Shown here in pieces: positions 36,800-49,882 of a DNA stretch of 64,000 nucleotides; within the stretch, counting starts at the first letter, position 1; the number at the start of each line of letters is the position of its first letter. The position numbers and the translations under genes were made by a program. The stretch comes from Patiria pectinifera (taxonomy: Eukaryota > Echinodermata > Asteroidea > Valvatida > Asterinidae): positions 15,332,643-15,396,642 of the forward strand of contig CM057140.1 of NCBI GenBank assembly GCA_029964075.1. The letters run 5' to 3'. The notes under the pieces are model-generated. The model was not told where the DNA came from and ran no database searches. It was given only the letters and a program-made list of their open reading frames with translations.

Positions 36800-37260
36800 A
36801 GCAGTGCAACTCGTGCCGTGCCATAAAGTTGGACATTTCAGCAAATCGAGAATGGAGCCCAGCACAAAACAACGCGAGAACCAAAGAAGGGAAGTCGAAG
36901 TCAGTGATGTGATGAGGACATGACACCCAGTATGGTATCAGGTGTCCTTCCTCAAACCAACAGAACCAAGACCTACGAGGAATAACCTACACAACCAAGA
37001 CATCTGATAGAGGACATCATGAGACCAACTTGGGGCGGAGACACAAATCAGACTCAAAATGAGCTTGACAATTGATTGGGACATTCAACCAGAGTTTCTC
37101 AGCAAAGACACTGGACAAAACATCAAAAAGTGTGCATGTCTCAAAATGCATCTCTCAAATCCTATTCAGGGGCAAAGATTCAAGCATTAGAAAAACAATA
37201 GCCAATTTGAAGGTTGGTACAGGTCAACAGGTGTTTTTTCAAACAAGTTGTTTTTTAAGT
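36800..37260 (+). pseudogene. Retroelement gag zinc knuckle and protease remnant
   Basis: CNSC near 36808 is followed, after a one-base frame change, by KVGHFSKS, giving the C-x2-C ... G-H layout of a CCHC nucleocapsid knuckle whose last cysteine position is now arginine. About 370 bp downstream, LKVGTGQQV (about 37209-37236) matches the aspartic protease block 'DTGA' with the catalytic aspartate replaced. The protease match is short and therefore less certain than the domains downstream. Confidence 0.5.
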
Positions 37261-37469
37261 GTAATCATAGATCTGAAAAAACCTAGTTAAATAAAAAACC
37301 AACAGAGAGTAGGCTAGAATTGATTAGGTGTTAGTGGTAGTGCAAGGTAGTGGTAGTAGCAATAAAATGTGCCAGTGCATAACAACATCGTTCACAGAAC
37401 ACAATGATTTGTATGAAGAAAAGGGAAACTGCAAAACCACGAATGAGATTGAATTGCATGATGAGACTG

Positions 37470-38710
37470 CGCACGCACTATTCCTTCACGCACTATTCCG
37501 ACACACACGAGGGCTGAATTAGGGAGAATTGGCGTATGGAAAGGGTCATTGCGCGTGTGGAAGAGCCCAACTGCCACAGACTGAGTCAGTTCCATGTCAA
37601 TAGTTGGTAAACCGGATGGCATGGCGCGGTGTACCTTGTCTTGACCCACCAAGAAGAGTATAATGGCCCATTAAGAGCCCACCCCCCTTGATGAGATGTT
37701 GCAGCTATGCAGCGCTAGGGTGTTTTCAAAGTTGATACAGGCATTGGTAGTTGTGGGTTTGGTCTCACACACAAAGAACAAAGACACCGGAACACACAAC
37801 ATGCCACACCCTTTGGAAGATTTATGGATCTACCATTATGGTTCTCGTCGGTGAGTGTCAAATTTGGGTAGGCATCAGGTCACTGAATTGGGGGCACTTG
37901 AAGGGCACTGAATTTGTGTTGACGATGATATCTTGGTTTTGGGGTAAATGTACACTGAGAATGATGTAAAGCGAGCTAGGATTCCTGGAAAAGTCACTTA
38001 AACTCAATAGGAAAAAGTCTGTCAAGTCTGTCATTGGCACAGACAAACTTGAATATGTATGTGGTGTGATTTCTTTTGAAGGACTCTCCTCTCTATCCAG
38101 TCAGCGCGTATCCAGTCTGTATTGGAAATGCCAATCCCAACTAACAAACATGAGCTGGAAACCTTTCATGATCACTGATTCAGTAGTTCATTTTTTTCAT
38201 TAATCTTTCCTCTGAACTGCGCCCCGTCTGCGACAGCTGCGAAAAAGCAAATGGCTTGGCACTGGGATGAAACACACAAAAAAAACCATTACCTCCAAGC
38301 ATATTATAACATCAGCACCAGTACTGATGTGATGTGATGTGAATAAGCTGGTCAGTCAGCATGGCCACTGATGCATCAGCATGGGTTTGGATGAGTATAG
38401 ATAATAACAGATAAGTGGCCAGTGGCGCCAGTGCGTAAAGTACTTACGACTAAAAAAACGAAAATTAGAACTATTGAAAGATATGCGTGCCACAAATTTA
38501 ACGTGTACCATGACTACTAACTATCAAAACAGACAACAGTCCATGATGATCAGTAGCCATTGGTAGGAGTGTTCCAAAAAAAAGCCATTGCATAAGTTGA
38601 GCCGTTGCAGCGCATGCGTGCCACCCCTATGTGACCTCAGCCTCAGTGTACAACAGCAACACAACCACACATGTTTGTGCGCATGCCGCATAATAATAAT
38701 CGACAGCATC
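37470..38710 (+). pseudogene. Retroelement reverse transcriptase and RNase H remnant
   Basis: Fragments in shifting frames follow the Ty3/Gypsy order: ERVIARVEEP, then VSSM and KPDG (about 37.57-37.62 kb), LDEML and VFSKL (about 37.69-37.73), TPFGRF (about 37.81), the VDD active-site region followed by ILV (about 37.92-37.94), LKLNRKK and a VISFEGL block (about 38.0-38.08), a 'LEMP.PTNKHELE' connection segment (about 38.12-38.16), KKQMAWHWDETHK (about 38.24-38.28), then RNase H pieces ATDASAW (about 38.37) and CHKFNVY (about 38.49). At least half a dozen frameshifts and several in-frame stops show long inactivity. Confidence 0.75.
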
Positions 38711-38909
38711 TCAGATCTCAGAGTTCATGACTGTGAATCAACATGATTTTTTTTCAACAACATTCACTTAGTTACGATTGCTTTATGCAGCAATTTCGTG
38801 AAGAAGGACCGCGGACCCCACATGCGAAGGTCAAAGGTCACATTATGAATGCTCATTGAATTGATAAACCAACTTGAAACACATGTTGGCCCATACTATG
38901 CAGTCACAG

Positions 38910-39710
38910 AAGTAGTGTTCTGTGATGGCATTCTTTTTCTTGGCATCCGGGTCTTGGCCCGCGAAGCATGCAGGAAGGACATGCTTAGAAATCCAAAGAG
39001 TCTCACCTAGGGATAGTGAAACTCAAACGAGAAAACAAAGACAGAACATGGGGCCGGGCATGAATTCGCAAATTGAGAGACACGGTAGCCAGAATTGGTA
39101 CCATCTGTGCTCAGTGTAGGAAAACTCAACCTGCTGAACCAATGATACAACATGACATACCTGACAGACCATGGTCTAAACTAGGTGCAGATGTGTTCAC
39201 ACTTAGGAGGACTAGAATCTGCTTGTTGTCTGACTACTACTCCAAATTTCCTCCCAGACAGGCAGGCCAGACAAGATCTCACAGCCCATTCGGTCATACA
39301 TGATATAAATTATATCCCCGATACCTCCCCATCCGACTGTTGATTACTGATGATGCAAGCCAATTTGTATGCGAAGAAATTTGAGAAAAACATGGGAGTT
39401 CAGACATGTCAGACATGTCACGTCTCTAGCAAGGTAAAGCAAAAGCAAGGGCAGCGCTGTATTCAAACAGTGAAACACTCATGAAAAAGGCTAAGGTGTC
39501 TGGCAGGCAGGGACCATTATATGGCACTGCTGGAATATCACACGCCCCGCGATGGCACAGAGGGTTATGCACCAGCACAATTACTCACTCATGCAGCTTG
39601 CTCAAAAGCTTCCTTACACTTCATCTTCTTCAACCACAAGTAGTCCCACCCACCCAGCCAACCAAACTCAAGAGACAGACTGTGCAAAAAACTAAAAAAC
39701 CAAAATAAAT
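38910..39710 (+). pseudogene. Retroelement integrase remnant
   Basis: DGILF and RVLVP (about 38.93-38.96 kb) precede HLGIVK (about 39006-39023), the N-terminal zinc-binding region. A CAQCRKTQPAEP block and WSKLGADVF...LLSDYYSKFP (39110-39255) mark entry to the DDE catalytic core. LITDDASQFV (about 39341-39370) corresponds to the second catalytic aspartate block. LMKKAKVSG (about 39478-39504) and a C-terminal segment to about 39.7 kb follow. Frameshifts occur near 39.04, 39.26 and 39.4 kb. Confidence 0.75.
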
Positions 39711-39790
39711 GTAGTAAGCCAAAGCGCACACTACACTGGGGGAACAAGTTAGATAAAAATCCCACAGCCCCAATGGGGGTAGGGGGAAAG

Positions 39791-42700
39791 TGACAGAAAA
39801 CATGATAACCCTAGAAGCTATATGATTGCGACACCAACTGCAGTAAAGATTTGTGTCCTTTTGAATGGTCTAAATTCATGACAAATGCTTGTGCTTTTTT
39901 TTTCAAATTTTTATTCAAACACCTTCCATATAGTTCTCTAATCCTCCCTGGTAAATCACATTTTGCAGTATTCATTTCCTTAAGTTCAGTAACACTTTGC
40001 TCAAGCTTATTGTTTGTTTTCCTACATGTACATGTAAGTTCCCAAAGTTCAACTTGTTGTTTAATGTAATTTTGTATGGGAGATGTGATGTATTTCTAAA
40101 ACTAAACACCGCCCCTCTGTGGTTTACATTAAAGTTGACCTTTAGGGGTTCACCAGCTTGTTGTTCTGAAAATGATGTGTGTTGTGTGAAGTATTATATT
40201 ATTAATACATTTGTGGCTGCTCGTCAGCGAATAACATTACACTGGATTACAAAGTCACATGAAAGTAACCCAGGACAATGATAAATTAAAAAAAAATAAT
40301 AATGAAAATTTGAGGATGTTTCTAGCTGATAAAAAGATTCATCTTCTGTTCATGTAAAGTGACAGATGTGAAAGGAATCACACTACAAAGACTTATACAA
40401 CGACATCCACGAAAAGTTTGGAGAGACATATCAGGCCAGAACAGAAGGTAGAATGAATAAAACAGGAAACATGAGGATGGGAATGTTTAAACTATGAAGA
40501 CCGGCTGGATAGTGATGACTGACGATGAAAGCCAACAGCTGCGTCCTAAATTTCATTTTTGTCTTCGGCTACAAATATGGACAGGCCTCAGCATACCAGC
40601 ATGTAGCCTAAAAATAACAACACCCCCAGCTATCACACATGAGACTCAATGACAGGTTTCTTATGTCACCTTATACATGTATATCACAGTATCGTTCAGC
40701 ATGAACAGTCGTCAGGGTAATCATGACACCTATCCATGCAAAGTCAGCGTAACAAGAAAAAAAACCTCTGTAATTCTGTCTGAATTGACAATTTGCAATA
40801 AACACAAAGTTTGAAATAAGAAACAGTCAATCAGGTATGACACAAAAATACACATGATGTCACTGGAAAACCTGACTCAGTTGCTAGATGCAACACCTCT
40901 ACAAATGAAACGAGACTTGACGGTGTAGATGACGTGTGAATCCCACGATGCGAGTCAGGCTTGAGAAGACACCAAATGACTTTGGAGTAATTGCGCAGAA
41001 CATTCTTAAAGATCAAGGTCAAGGTAATTTTCTACAAGAGTTGTTGCCAATTCTGCCTTGAATATGTATGTAGTTTGTATCTTGTACTCAAATCTGTGTT
41101 AAGATTTTGGAAGACCGGATAACCCAACATTTACCCAACGGTATGCTCTTTTAAGTTCTGTTGAATCTAACTTAACAAAATTTGGTATAGAGAACGCTCT
41201 TCTTGAAGCAAAAACAAACTGATGAAGCCAAATATGACCACGTCTTAGTCTTCATAATCTTACATCACTAATTCAACATGTCATGACCTGGGATGCCATT
41301 CATCAACTCCAATAACAACAATTTATGGTTTCTTTTTCCTTTTAGGCATAAAATAGAACGTTTAAAATATAACTCTGCAGTCTGCTGTTGCAGATTTCAT
41401 CAATAATCAAACATCTTGAAAGTTCTGCAGGTCATCACATAGATCTTCCTAAGCAGCCGGAACGTTTCAGGTATAAGGTGATGATAATAGTGTCGGTAAA
41501 TCAAAGCATACATCAAACAACGACCACCGCGATTACATAAATATTTAACCATGGCAGACTCGTCTCCGTGTCAAAACGAGTACAAGACCCAGAAAACTCT
41601 CTCCATGTTCTTAGGAATCACCAAAGAGGTGACAGGTGTTCCCGATTACCCCCCCCCCCCTTCCTCATACCGTGACCATTTTGCCAAGTATCATACTCAC
41701 CCAACCTATCTCTTATAAATGAGATTCCTGTTTTATAAGCCACTTTAAATTGGAATTGTGACTAAGCATTTCAACTCTTCATAAATATTTCAGCATTTAA
41801 TGATATCACTGTAATGTTCACCTTTATCTTAAGTGGAATATTGCTCTATTTATCAGGGCCCCATAAAATAAATTATGTGTTTATCGTTGCTTGGATCTCC
41901 TTGAGTTCTATTTACACAGTATGATCTTGAGTTCTATTTACACATTATTTAAAAAAATTCTTTCAAAACTAGAAGTTGCTTCAAGTGATAAGCCTCAGAA
42001 ACAAATGTAAAGCTTGATGTATTTCCCTGTGATGTAGCCTATGATAGTTCAGAACAATCAGTCTTTATTTAAATGCATGGCAAACCAAAACCAAAAAAAA
42101 ATAAAAATAAAAATGACAAATACACAAAATGCTCAAGTGGGTGTTCTAACGGGACAAAACACTGATCAAGATTCTCCTGACATCATCCGATGACTGATAC
42201 CTCAATCCATAGCAAACAGGGCTTCGCAAAGTCCAAAACAACAACGTGAAAGTCTCTTGACTGATTCAGTATTTACTCTTTTTGTTCAGGAGGTTGTCAT
42301 GGTAATCTGGTGAGTTGAAAAGTGCAGGAAGAAAGATGCAAATGATGACTAGGAGGTAGAGCGCTCGGAACTCTGAGGCAAATGTGACAAGTGCAGGGCA
42401 CTGGGTCTCACAAGCATTATTCACATTTGAACTTGATTACAGTTTACACAGAAACCAACTACACAATACAACAGCAGCAAAAATCTAGAGTCAGACACTC
42501 AGTCCATGTTCCCAATTATCCCATCCATATTCCAAATTTCTGAAAGTCTACACTTCAATGAGCATAGTTTCAAGACAAGAAACAGGTAACTAGAGACAAA
42601 AGACACCTACACATGATTACCATCATGATTGATTGGCATCCTTAAGATTAATGTAATCTGAGAAATATGAGACAAACACCTCATGAGCTGTGGATTGTTA

Positions 42701-45700
42701 AACTATGGAACATGATCCATATTCTTGCATTCAGTAACAAAGTTAGTCTTCAAAGATGAGTGAGTGAACTCTTTTAGTCACTTTATACTTTTTCCCCCGA
42801 GTTGCTCAGAGCATCATGCATCATAAAAGCGCCATCTGTGCCGACTTCACAACCCATTTGCAGAAGATAATCTACACAGTGATCGATTCAATCAACTCTA
42901 AACCAAAGTTGACAATCATGTCTACAAAACATCAGACTAGATGTACCAGTACTAAAATAGGAAAGTGTTTTTGACAACTTGACACTTCCGGATACATGTG
43001 CCGAAGGGAAAGATGCAGGTTTTGACATTTGTGACTTGTAACGTCACCAGCTGTAAGGTCATTAACCCCTGTAGCTGATTTGTGGGGTAGGACAGACTGT
43101 CGGCATTCATCATCATCCAAGTGCACAAGCACTGTTGTATTTCTTTATTTGCAAGTAGGAAGAGGGAGTTTGAATAATTACCATTTTGTATATTACTGCT
43201 GCCCCTAGTGAATTCTAGTCCCCAACTTCAACAATCATCATTTCAAAAAAGAATTAAGAGCATTAGGCACTCGTATATCTAGACTTTCAAGAAAGAAGAT
43301 GGTCTGGGCTATATATTTGCTTGAGATTTGTAACCTTTCTGATGGCACGTTTCTACAATAAAATGATGGTTATGAAGAATTATATTCCATTCAAGATTGG
43401 TTTGAATCATATCCTAGGTACACGTAGCTCATGCTACCCTTCATTCTACTAACTACTCAGGTCAAATTCTATAATCGCTTTCAATGTTTTAATGTAATTC
43501 CTTTGAATATGATGTGGAGTTACTTTGACTGATTAACAATTCCACAATTCATGGCCGAACGGTGGGCCCAAACCCTGCATTCTTTGCTTACAACCAATAG
43601 CCAGCAAAAAGAACACATACGCAGCCTTCCATTGCCATGGTAATGCTATCAAATCACCTACATGTAATGTGTGCTAATTCGATCCAAGCACATACATGTA
43701 AGCACATTATCAATGTCCTGCAGTGCCAGCAATAGCCAAATGAAGCGCCGGGAATATACACTTACAATTTCAGGCTGTAAAGTGCACAGACCACGCAACT
43801 CTGACGGAAACCAACCTCCTTGTAGACAAATTGAGTTAGCATTGCCGAGCTCTAGATGTCTGATCTTCTGTGTCTTATAGAGCCTTTTTTTAGAGGCTAA
43901 AAGCTGGGAATTGCTAACACATCAGATCAGGCATTAAGCAGATGGCATAAATGGAACTAGTATTGCACTGACCATGCCTACCGATCTATATATGTATCTA
44001 GGACACAGACGTGAGACACAGTCCCCATTTCCAGAAAACTAATATGCAACAAGTAGTTCAGGTAAAATCTAACCGCAGATGAGACGACTAAAAACTCATG
44101 ATATTTGATCATTTTTGACGCCGGAATGTTCTGCTACAAGCTGTGTGTACAGAGAGTAAACTCTTGAGAGAATTTTTTAAAAACTGACATAATGTTTTGT
44201 GTACATTGTATGTGTATGGCATGTTGCAGTCATCCTTTTTTAAAATAACACACAAAAAACAATCTGACCAGTTTTGTTTACAAGGAATGCTGGGAAGGGA
44301 ACGTGATGTGCCTCAAGATTGCCTCTCATCGAAGGGGTTATAATGAAATGAAAACTCCTTTTTGGATTGGGTTGCCATCATCGAGCCATGCAATCTTGCT
44401 CTCCAGAGACTGGAGTCAATATTTGATGTCGAATTGCAAGTAATTTGACTTCCTGTTCAATTCTATCCGATGGGGCAGGGAGATAGGACAAGAAAAATAT
44501 CAGAGAGAAGATTTTTCTTACCCAGAGTGACCGGACAAGAAAACGAAAACCCTTGGGACACAGGGACACATGACAACCTTAATGGAAATGGTGGGCAACA
44601 ATAACAACGGCTATTATTATCTTATTTTTTACAATATTTAAGTTTTGGGGATATACATGTAGAATATGTTTTGTTGGAGGATTTCATTTCTGTTTTCAAA
44701 AGATTCATAACCAATTAACCTGTTCACAGAACATCCAGTGTCAAATCTTTAATAGACATAATTTATTTAGTTATTTTCATGTCTGTTAGATTTTTTCAGT
44801 GAAACTCAATTTCAGAAAATAATTCCCCCCCCCCCAATTGGTTTTCTGTTGATATAATTATACAAGAAGGGAAAACGATATACGTCCAGTGCTCTGTTGG
44901 ATACAGTACTAGTGTGAGGTAGCAAGATTACCTGAATAACTAGCAATTCAACATAATTCTAGATACGTGACTTGTGTCTCAAATTCTCAGTTACACGTTC
45001 ACACGTCTCTTTTGATCCATCATGAATGACTGACGCTGACATTAGGCCTAAAGCACGGGTGTGCTCTTCAATCTAACAATAGCTTCTTCTATTCCATTGT
45101 CATCGTCATGGAAACCCTTTTCGCCATCCATCGATCATTCCTCCTTTGTCCTCTAAGTCAAAAATGGATGCAGTCACACGACAAGTAACGTTCTCTTATT
45201 ATTTGAAGCTACGCTCATTTTTTGGAAGGGGGGGGGGTTTGGATGGGGATCAAATATTAATGGATCTACGCTTAGTGTACTGTTGAAGATCATGGGAATG
45301 ACAGACCAGGCAAAGGCATTTTGTGATCAAACTGATAATTTATGCTTTTGGGAAATTTGATTCCTAAATCGTCCATGGTGTTTAGTCAAAATAAAATGGC
45401 ACTGTGTTGTCCTGGCAACAATTTGATACCGAACGGAATTTTGGAAAATGAATTACCTGCACGGCTTCAAGTCAAGCATGACAGTAAATTTGCTGGAAGC
45501 TATTGGCATGTAGACACAACCTTGCCCTAGACAGTTGCTTATTACTTACCTAAACCAGCACTGACATTTACTCTTAGTCAAACAAATTATCGTTCATTTT
45601 TTTAAATTTTTTTATTTTGAATCCAAACATACAGGAAAGAATTTCCTTCAGTCAATTGAGCTCAAACCACACATTGCCGTTGAAACACTGAAGTAACAAA

Positions 45701-47423
45701 TCATTTTCAAATATGTATTGTTTTCTTCTTTCTTATTGAAAAACAAATTGTGAACAAGATGTACACAATAAATGAAATTAAATGTAATCATGTGAGAGAA
45801 AGAAGACAGAAAAGAAGGAAGACACGTTTTAAACCATTTCAAGATTTGAACAAACAAAACCAGAAGCTTTTAGCAGTGATACAAATATCAGGTTTGTTTT
45901 CCTATGAGCCCAACAACCTTAGTGACAAGGATTTTTTTAAATCTTAGGTCTGAATTGGACATTCTTCTAACAGATGAGTCCTTGTTTTTTTTCTGTTTGT
46001 TGTCCACCATTCAGTGAGACAAACATTTGCGGATGTTGTGAAAGTGACCAGCACCTGTGAAGTATAACTCTCCCAACCAAACCAAAGACATGACCTTCCT
46101 CTTTTGTTTGCTTCTCTCCAGTTACTGAGGGGCAGAATGAAAAGGCTATCGTTTACAGTCACTTTAAATTATGCTATGATACATCCACTTCACAAGCCTG
46201 AATTTAACAACCTGGCAAAACACACCCGCTGTTTCTTAATTAAGAATGAATCCTAACATTGCTGAATGTGTGTCAATGTGGCGTGAGATTTAACAACGAT
46301 AACGATAAATAAGATGGCCATGATCATTAAAAAGGTCTTGAAAACTAATGACTGGGTTATGGGTAATAAAGACACTCGCCTTAGGCATCAAATTATCTGG
46401 ATAAGGACATCAAAGTTGAACACACAACTGAAAGCAAAACAGATTTATAATGACACCAAAAATCACAGAGTGGGCAAGGATATGCAAACTCTGAAGGCAA
46501 ATGGACCTGAAAGCGTAAGGCCTCATGGAAAGATTAAATAAATCATCTAAAGCTATTCCTTTTTTTTTAATAACTTCATAAAATTTTGCTTCAGTTTTTG
46601 AGAATTCCAACTACAATACTAAACAGTACAGCAAAGAAAGACAATTTAAGAAATACAACATTTTTGAGGTTTTTCTTTGTTTACTACCTGTAGAGTGCAG
46701 TAAATAATTCAAAAAACCCAATTCAAACCACAAGCACAAACAACAAAACTGAACGCTTGATTTCCTGATGACCAAACTCACCAAGATGACAGATAACATT
46801 ACCCGGGATAACAAGTCAACAGTCTTGACAAATAACCCTCTTCACTGTTGAGCCACTTTGCTCCGCAATTCAACGCGCCCTTTGAAAGAAGGATGTCTAA
46901 GTTTTCTTAGTACTTATCAAAGATGGACCTTCCTAGGCTTCATTCTCAAAGGAATGCAAGCATTATACACACAGAAAGGAACCAGACATTAAAAAGCCGG
47001 TGACAATACAACAAAGTGCTCATTTATCAACTTGTGTCTGGGGGCTGGAAGCATGGAAATGACAGTAAACAAATCTAGAGATGTTTGGCTCAGCTACAAA
47101 GAGTCTCACGTCTTTTGTTAATGAGAAGAGAGTAGGATAAACTAAAGTGAGCAATTCAAAAGTTGAATCATTCAGGCAGGTTACAAAACTTGGAGAAAAG
47201 TAGGAGGTAGATTAAGAGATTTAGAAGCATCTGAAGCATTCATGCTGCAGATATAACTTCCTTTTCAAGACGAAACATTCTTAATTTCATCCACCAAAAT
47301 AGCTTTCCAAACTCACGGTGAGGCATATCCACCAATGTGCCATACGAACAAGAAATGTCTTTTAATGAAATGAAACATTACCATATCACCTTAAACTACC
47401 TCCTGTGAAAATCTTAATCATAC
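39791..47423. other. Large intron of the minus-strand gene; no exon supported
   Basis: It starts with the possible retroelement 3' LTR. Several minus-strand stretches are open with weak splice-like ends (45457-45526, 42932-43132, 46800-46880), but none keeps the reading phase with neighbours or shows a family motif. Homopolymers: 12 C at 41649-41660, 11 C at 44825-44835, 10 G at 45228-45237. Otherwise AT-rich with nothing I can name. Confidence 0.4.
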
Positions 47424-47483
47424 CTCCCACTGCATCCAGATTTCCGTATTAGAATCTTCTTCGAAAATCACTTCCCACAACTC
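47424..47483 (-). CDS. Exon of the Tudor-domain gene (20 codons)
   Basis: An acceptor (TACTTACAG) and donor (GTATGA) on the minus strand bound 60 bp that is open in phase 0 and joins the exon at 49690 without frame change. It encodes ELWEVIFEEDSNTEIWMQWE, an acidic, tryptophan-rich stretch with alternating hydrophobic residues as in a beta strand. Position and phase fit the continuation of the Tudor region. The short length leaves some doubt. Confidence 0.55.
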
Positions 47484-49689
47484 CTGTAAGTAGTGTGTCA
47501 GCATATTGGCTTATTTTGTCCAAAAAAACTCCCTATTTTGAGAGTTAATAAGAATTGCCGAAAGCAGTAGTTGAACTTACCAGTACATGTAAGTTCAGAG
47601 ATTACATGAATACTGAACACATCATGAGTATCACCTGAGAAAGTATTTATAGACCATTTCTGTATAATTTGGAATTAAACCATCACACCTGTAAGCCACA
47701 TCAAACATTGAGAGATTCCTTAGGGCCAGATGCCAGGCCTTCCAATTATCATTACTAATCTGTTGGGATCAATTCCCTGAAAACAAGAAGAAGTCATGTT
47801 GCTCATTGCTGCACGTCACCACACAGCATCTCTTAAGACTTCTTTGTGAAGGATGATGGATCTTATTTCATTCAACACAGAAAGGTTATTCTTGGGTATA
47901 ATACTGATGAGGTAGTCACTCAAAGAACCCTAAAAATGTGTTTGTTTTTCAGTGCAATTTTCTCAAAGATATTATTCAATTTCGATAATAATCTCTAGCA
48001 ATTAAAAAAAACCAAAATTCCAGATTTTCTCCCCCTCTTGACGTTTCTTTTAGTGAAGTCAAGAAAAACATCTTAATTATTAATGAAGTAATTTTTGGCC
48101 TCGACACACCTATTCCTTCAATGCAGAATACGACAACTTTTTCGCTGCCAATATTTAATTAAATCCAAGTTAACATTTCTAAAGACCATTGCAACTGCAC
48201 TACGTAATTCGGCATCCCTCGGGGTCTTCTTTATTAATCTATTCCTTCTAGGAATTAATTTAACCAAGGTCACAATTTTTATCAACCCAACCATTTCGAG
48301 GTAGAAAAAGTATCGAATAACGTTGTCGGTCAGATTCAATTAACAGAGTTGCAGCGATGCATTTTACTTCTTGGTTACATTATTGATAGAGATTGTGTGT
48401 GTTTTTTTTAAATAAATTGCTTCTCTGCGTATTTTAAGGTCAACACAACCTTAGGAAGGTTCTGTAAGCATTACGAACAATGCAGATGAACTCGAGTAAA
48501 CTTGGAGCGAGTACTACACACAAAAACATCCAAGCAGTTTCAACTTTTTTCCCCCACACTGCAAGGTAGTAAAAATGTCTCTAAACGTTGCATAAATTTA
48601 CAAAAACTGACAAGCACTCAACAAGACAGAATTGTCAACTACGTGGAAATGTCTCCAAGTACCCACTGCGCTAACAAGTTTACCGTCTGTCCAGGTTTCT
48701 TGAGTAAACGATTTTATGTCCATTTGGATTCAGTCCGTGTATCTGCATGGTTAATTGAAAGGCACAACCAGACTACTCAAACAACAGATACTAAACATTT
48801 ACATAACCGTTTTAAAAAAAATCAGACGGAGCTGATTGGAAAAGGGAGAGGATGTCATCATCTCCAAGTAACGGTGTGCCGTTGTTTGGAGATTGCAAAA
48901 TAATTCAATTGCTACCGGTACTTCAACTGTTTCAAAGAGCGCCACATGATGCACACAATATGACCGGTTATTTTAAAATCATTCCTGACATTTTGATTAA
49001 AGTTGTAAAGACACTTCCTGCTGGATTTTTGGACGAATCTTAACATTTCCAATCATGGATGTTCCATTACACCACACAGCTATCCACTCTCTAATAAATC
49101 CATCCCACGAGTCCCCAGTTAACTAGAAACTTTGACATATTGTCATTTACTTCTTCCGCGCGACTGAAAGTTACAATGTACATCCGTCAGACATCAAAGT
49201 GAAACGGCATTGCACTTTGAACAAATTACTTCCGAGACATCTCGGTGTTTACCGTCCCTCCCCACAAAATTGCTAGCGGCAGTATACAACAAGACGGTTG
49301 ACACACAAAGTGAGTGACATTGGTATGAAAAAAAGACTCTCTCATTAATTACTGACCGTTTGCTTTTGACAACAAAAACCAATGCTCTGAAAAAAAGGAA
49401 GGGCAGAAATCTGAAATGCAAACACGTCCTGGGAACCGCGAGTCAAAAATTGACAGAAGCAAAGGGAAACCTTTGTGAAAGATGTCACTTGATAAGTGAT
49501 GAATCATGCTGTCTTGCATCAACTCTTCTACATCAAAATATAACTTCATAAACGCACTGGCTTCTCTTTCATCCTTTTTCCAATAAAATCTGCTTGCATT
49601 CAGCACGATCAAATTGTTACATGTCTCTGTGGACATCAAAAGTACAGGCAAGTTACAATCTTGAACATCTTGAACAAGACTAAAATTAC
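47484..49689. other. Intron of the Tudor-domain gene
   Basis: Interval between two phase-matched minus-strand exons. A minus-strand open stretch at about 49.45-49.63 kb (LNASRFYWKKDEREASAFMK) is protein-like, but its only plausible acceptor gives the wrong phase, so it is not called. Confidence 0.4.
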
Positions 49690-49882
49690 CTGAATGGAGG
49701 CGACCAACTTCCTGTTCGACACCAGCTCTAGCAACTTATCCACTGATGCCATCGGCCAATCAGAGTCAGGCAGTGTAGCGCCCTCATTGGTAGCTGATGG
49801 AGAGGGTGGCTTCAATCCTACCAACTTGCACTGTCTGGCTTGCATGGGTAGGGTCGTGAACTTTTCTGGAATCTGCCGTAAC
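49690..49882 (-). CDS. Tudor-domain protein exon (TDRD5/TDRD7-like)
   Basis: Tudor proteins of this class bind methylated arginines on Piwi partners in germ granules and take part in piRNA and transposon control. The acceptor is a long T tract ending TTCAG before 49882; the donor GTAATT follows 49690. The 193-bp exon starts with the third base of a codon and encodes 64 residues: LRQIPEKFTTLPMQARQCKL, then VGLKPPSPS, a 13-residue loop, DWPMASVDKLLELV and NRKLVASIQ. 'LR-IP-F-LP-QA-C-L-G-KP ... W-A-F/L-L-L-A-I' is the hallmark of the second half of an extended Tudor domain (core joined to the SN-like part). The exon carrying the aromatic-cage strands and the conserved D-Y-G should lie upstream, toward the assembly gap, and is not visible. 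Family level is well supported; the exact orthologue is inference. Confidence 0.75.

Larger units (their letters stand above)
36650..39790 (+). mobile_element. Decayed Ty3/Gypsy LTR retrotransposon
   Basis: Reading the + strand and tolerating many frameshifts and stops, the pol order of a Ty3/Gypsy element is visible: gag zinc knuckle (about 36.8 kb), protease (about 37.2), reverse transcriptase (37.5-38.15), RNase H (about 38.2-38.7) and integrase (38.9-39.7). A purine tract (39775-39790) suits the priming site just before a 3' LTR, which would start TGACAG at 39791. I did not find the matching 5' LTR, so the left limit is approximate. It lies in the large intron between the minus-strand exons at 35381 and 47424, antisense to that gene. 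Domain wording resembles the Mag lineage (to which the sea urchin SURL elements belong), but that is inference. It cannot encode a working protein. Confidence 0.8.

Noticed and set aside
45457..45526. Minus-strand 70-bp open stretch with splice-like ends
   Set aside because: Its phase does not match the neighbouring exon at 47424, and 70 bp is easily open by chance.
49450..49640. Minus-strand stretch LNASRFYWKKDEREASAFMK, Tudor-like in feel
   Set aside because: The only usable acceptor gives a phase that cannot follow the 49690 exon, and no proper donor follows.
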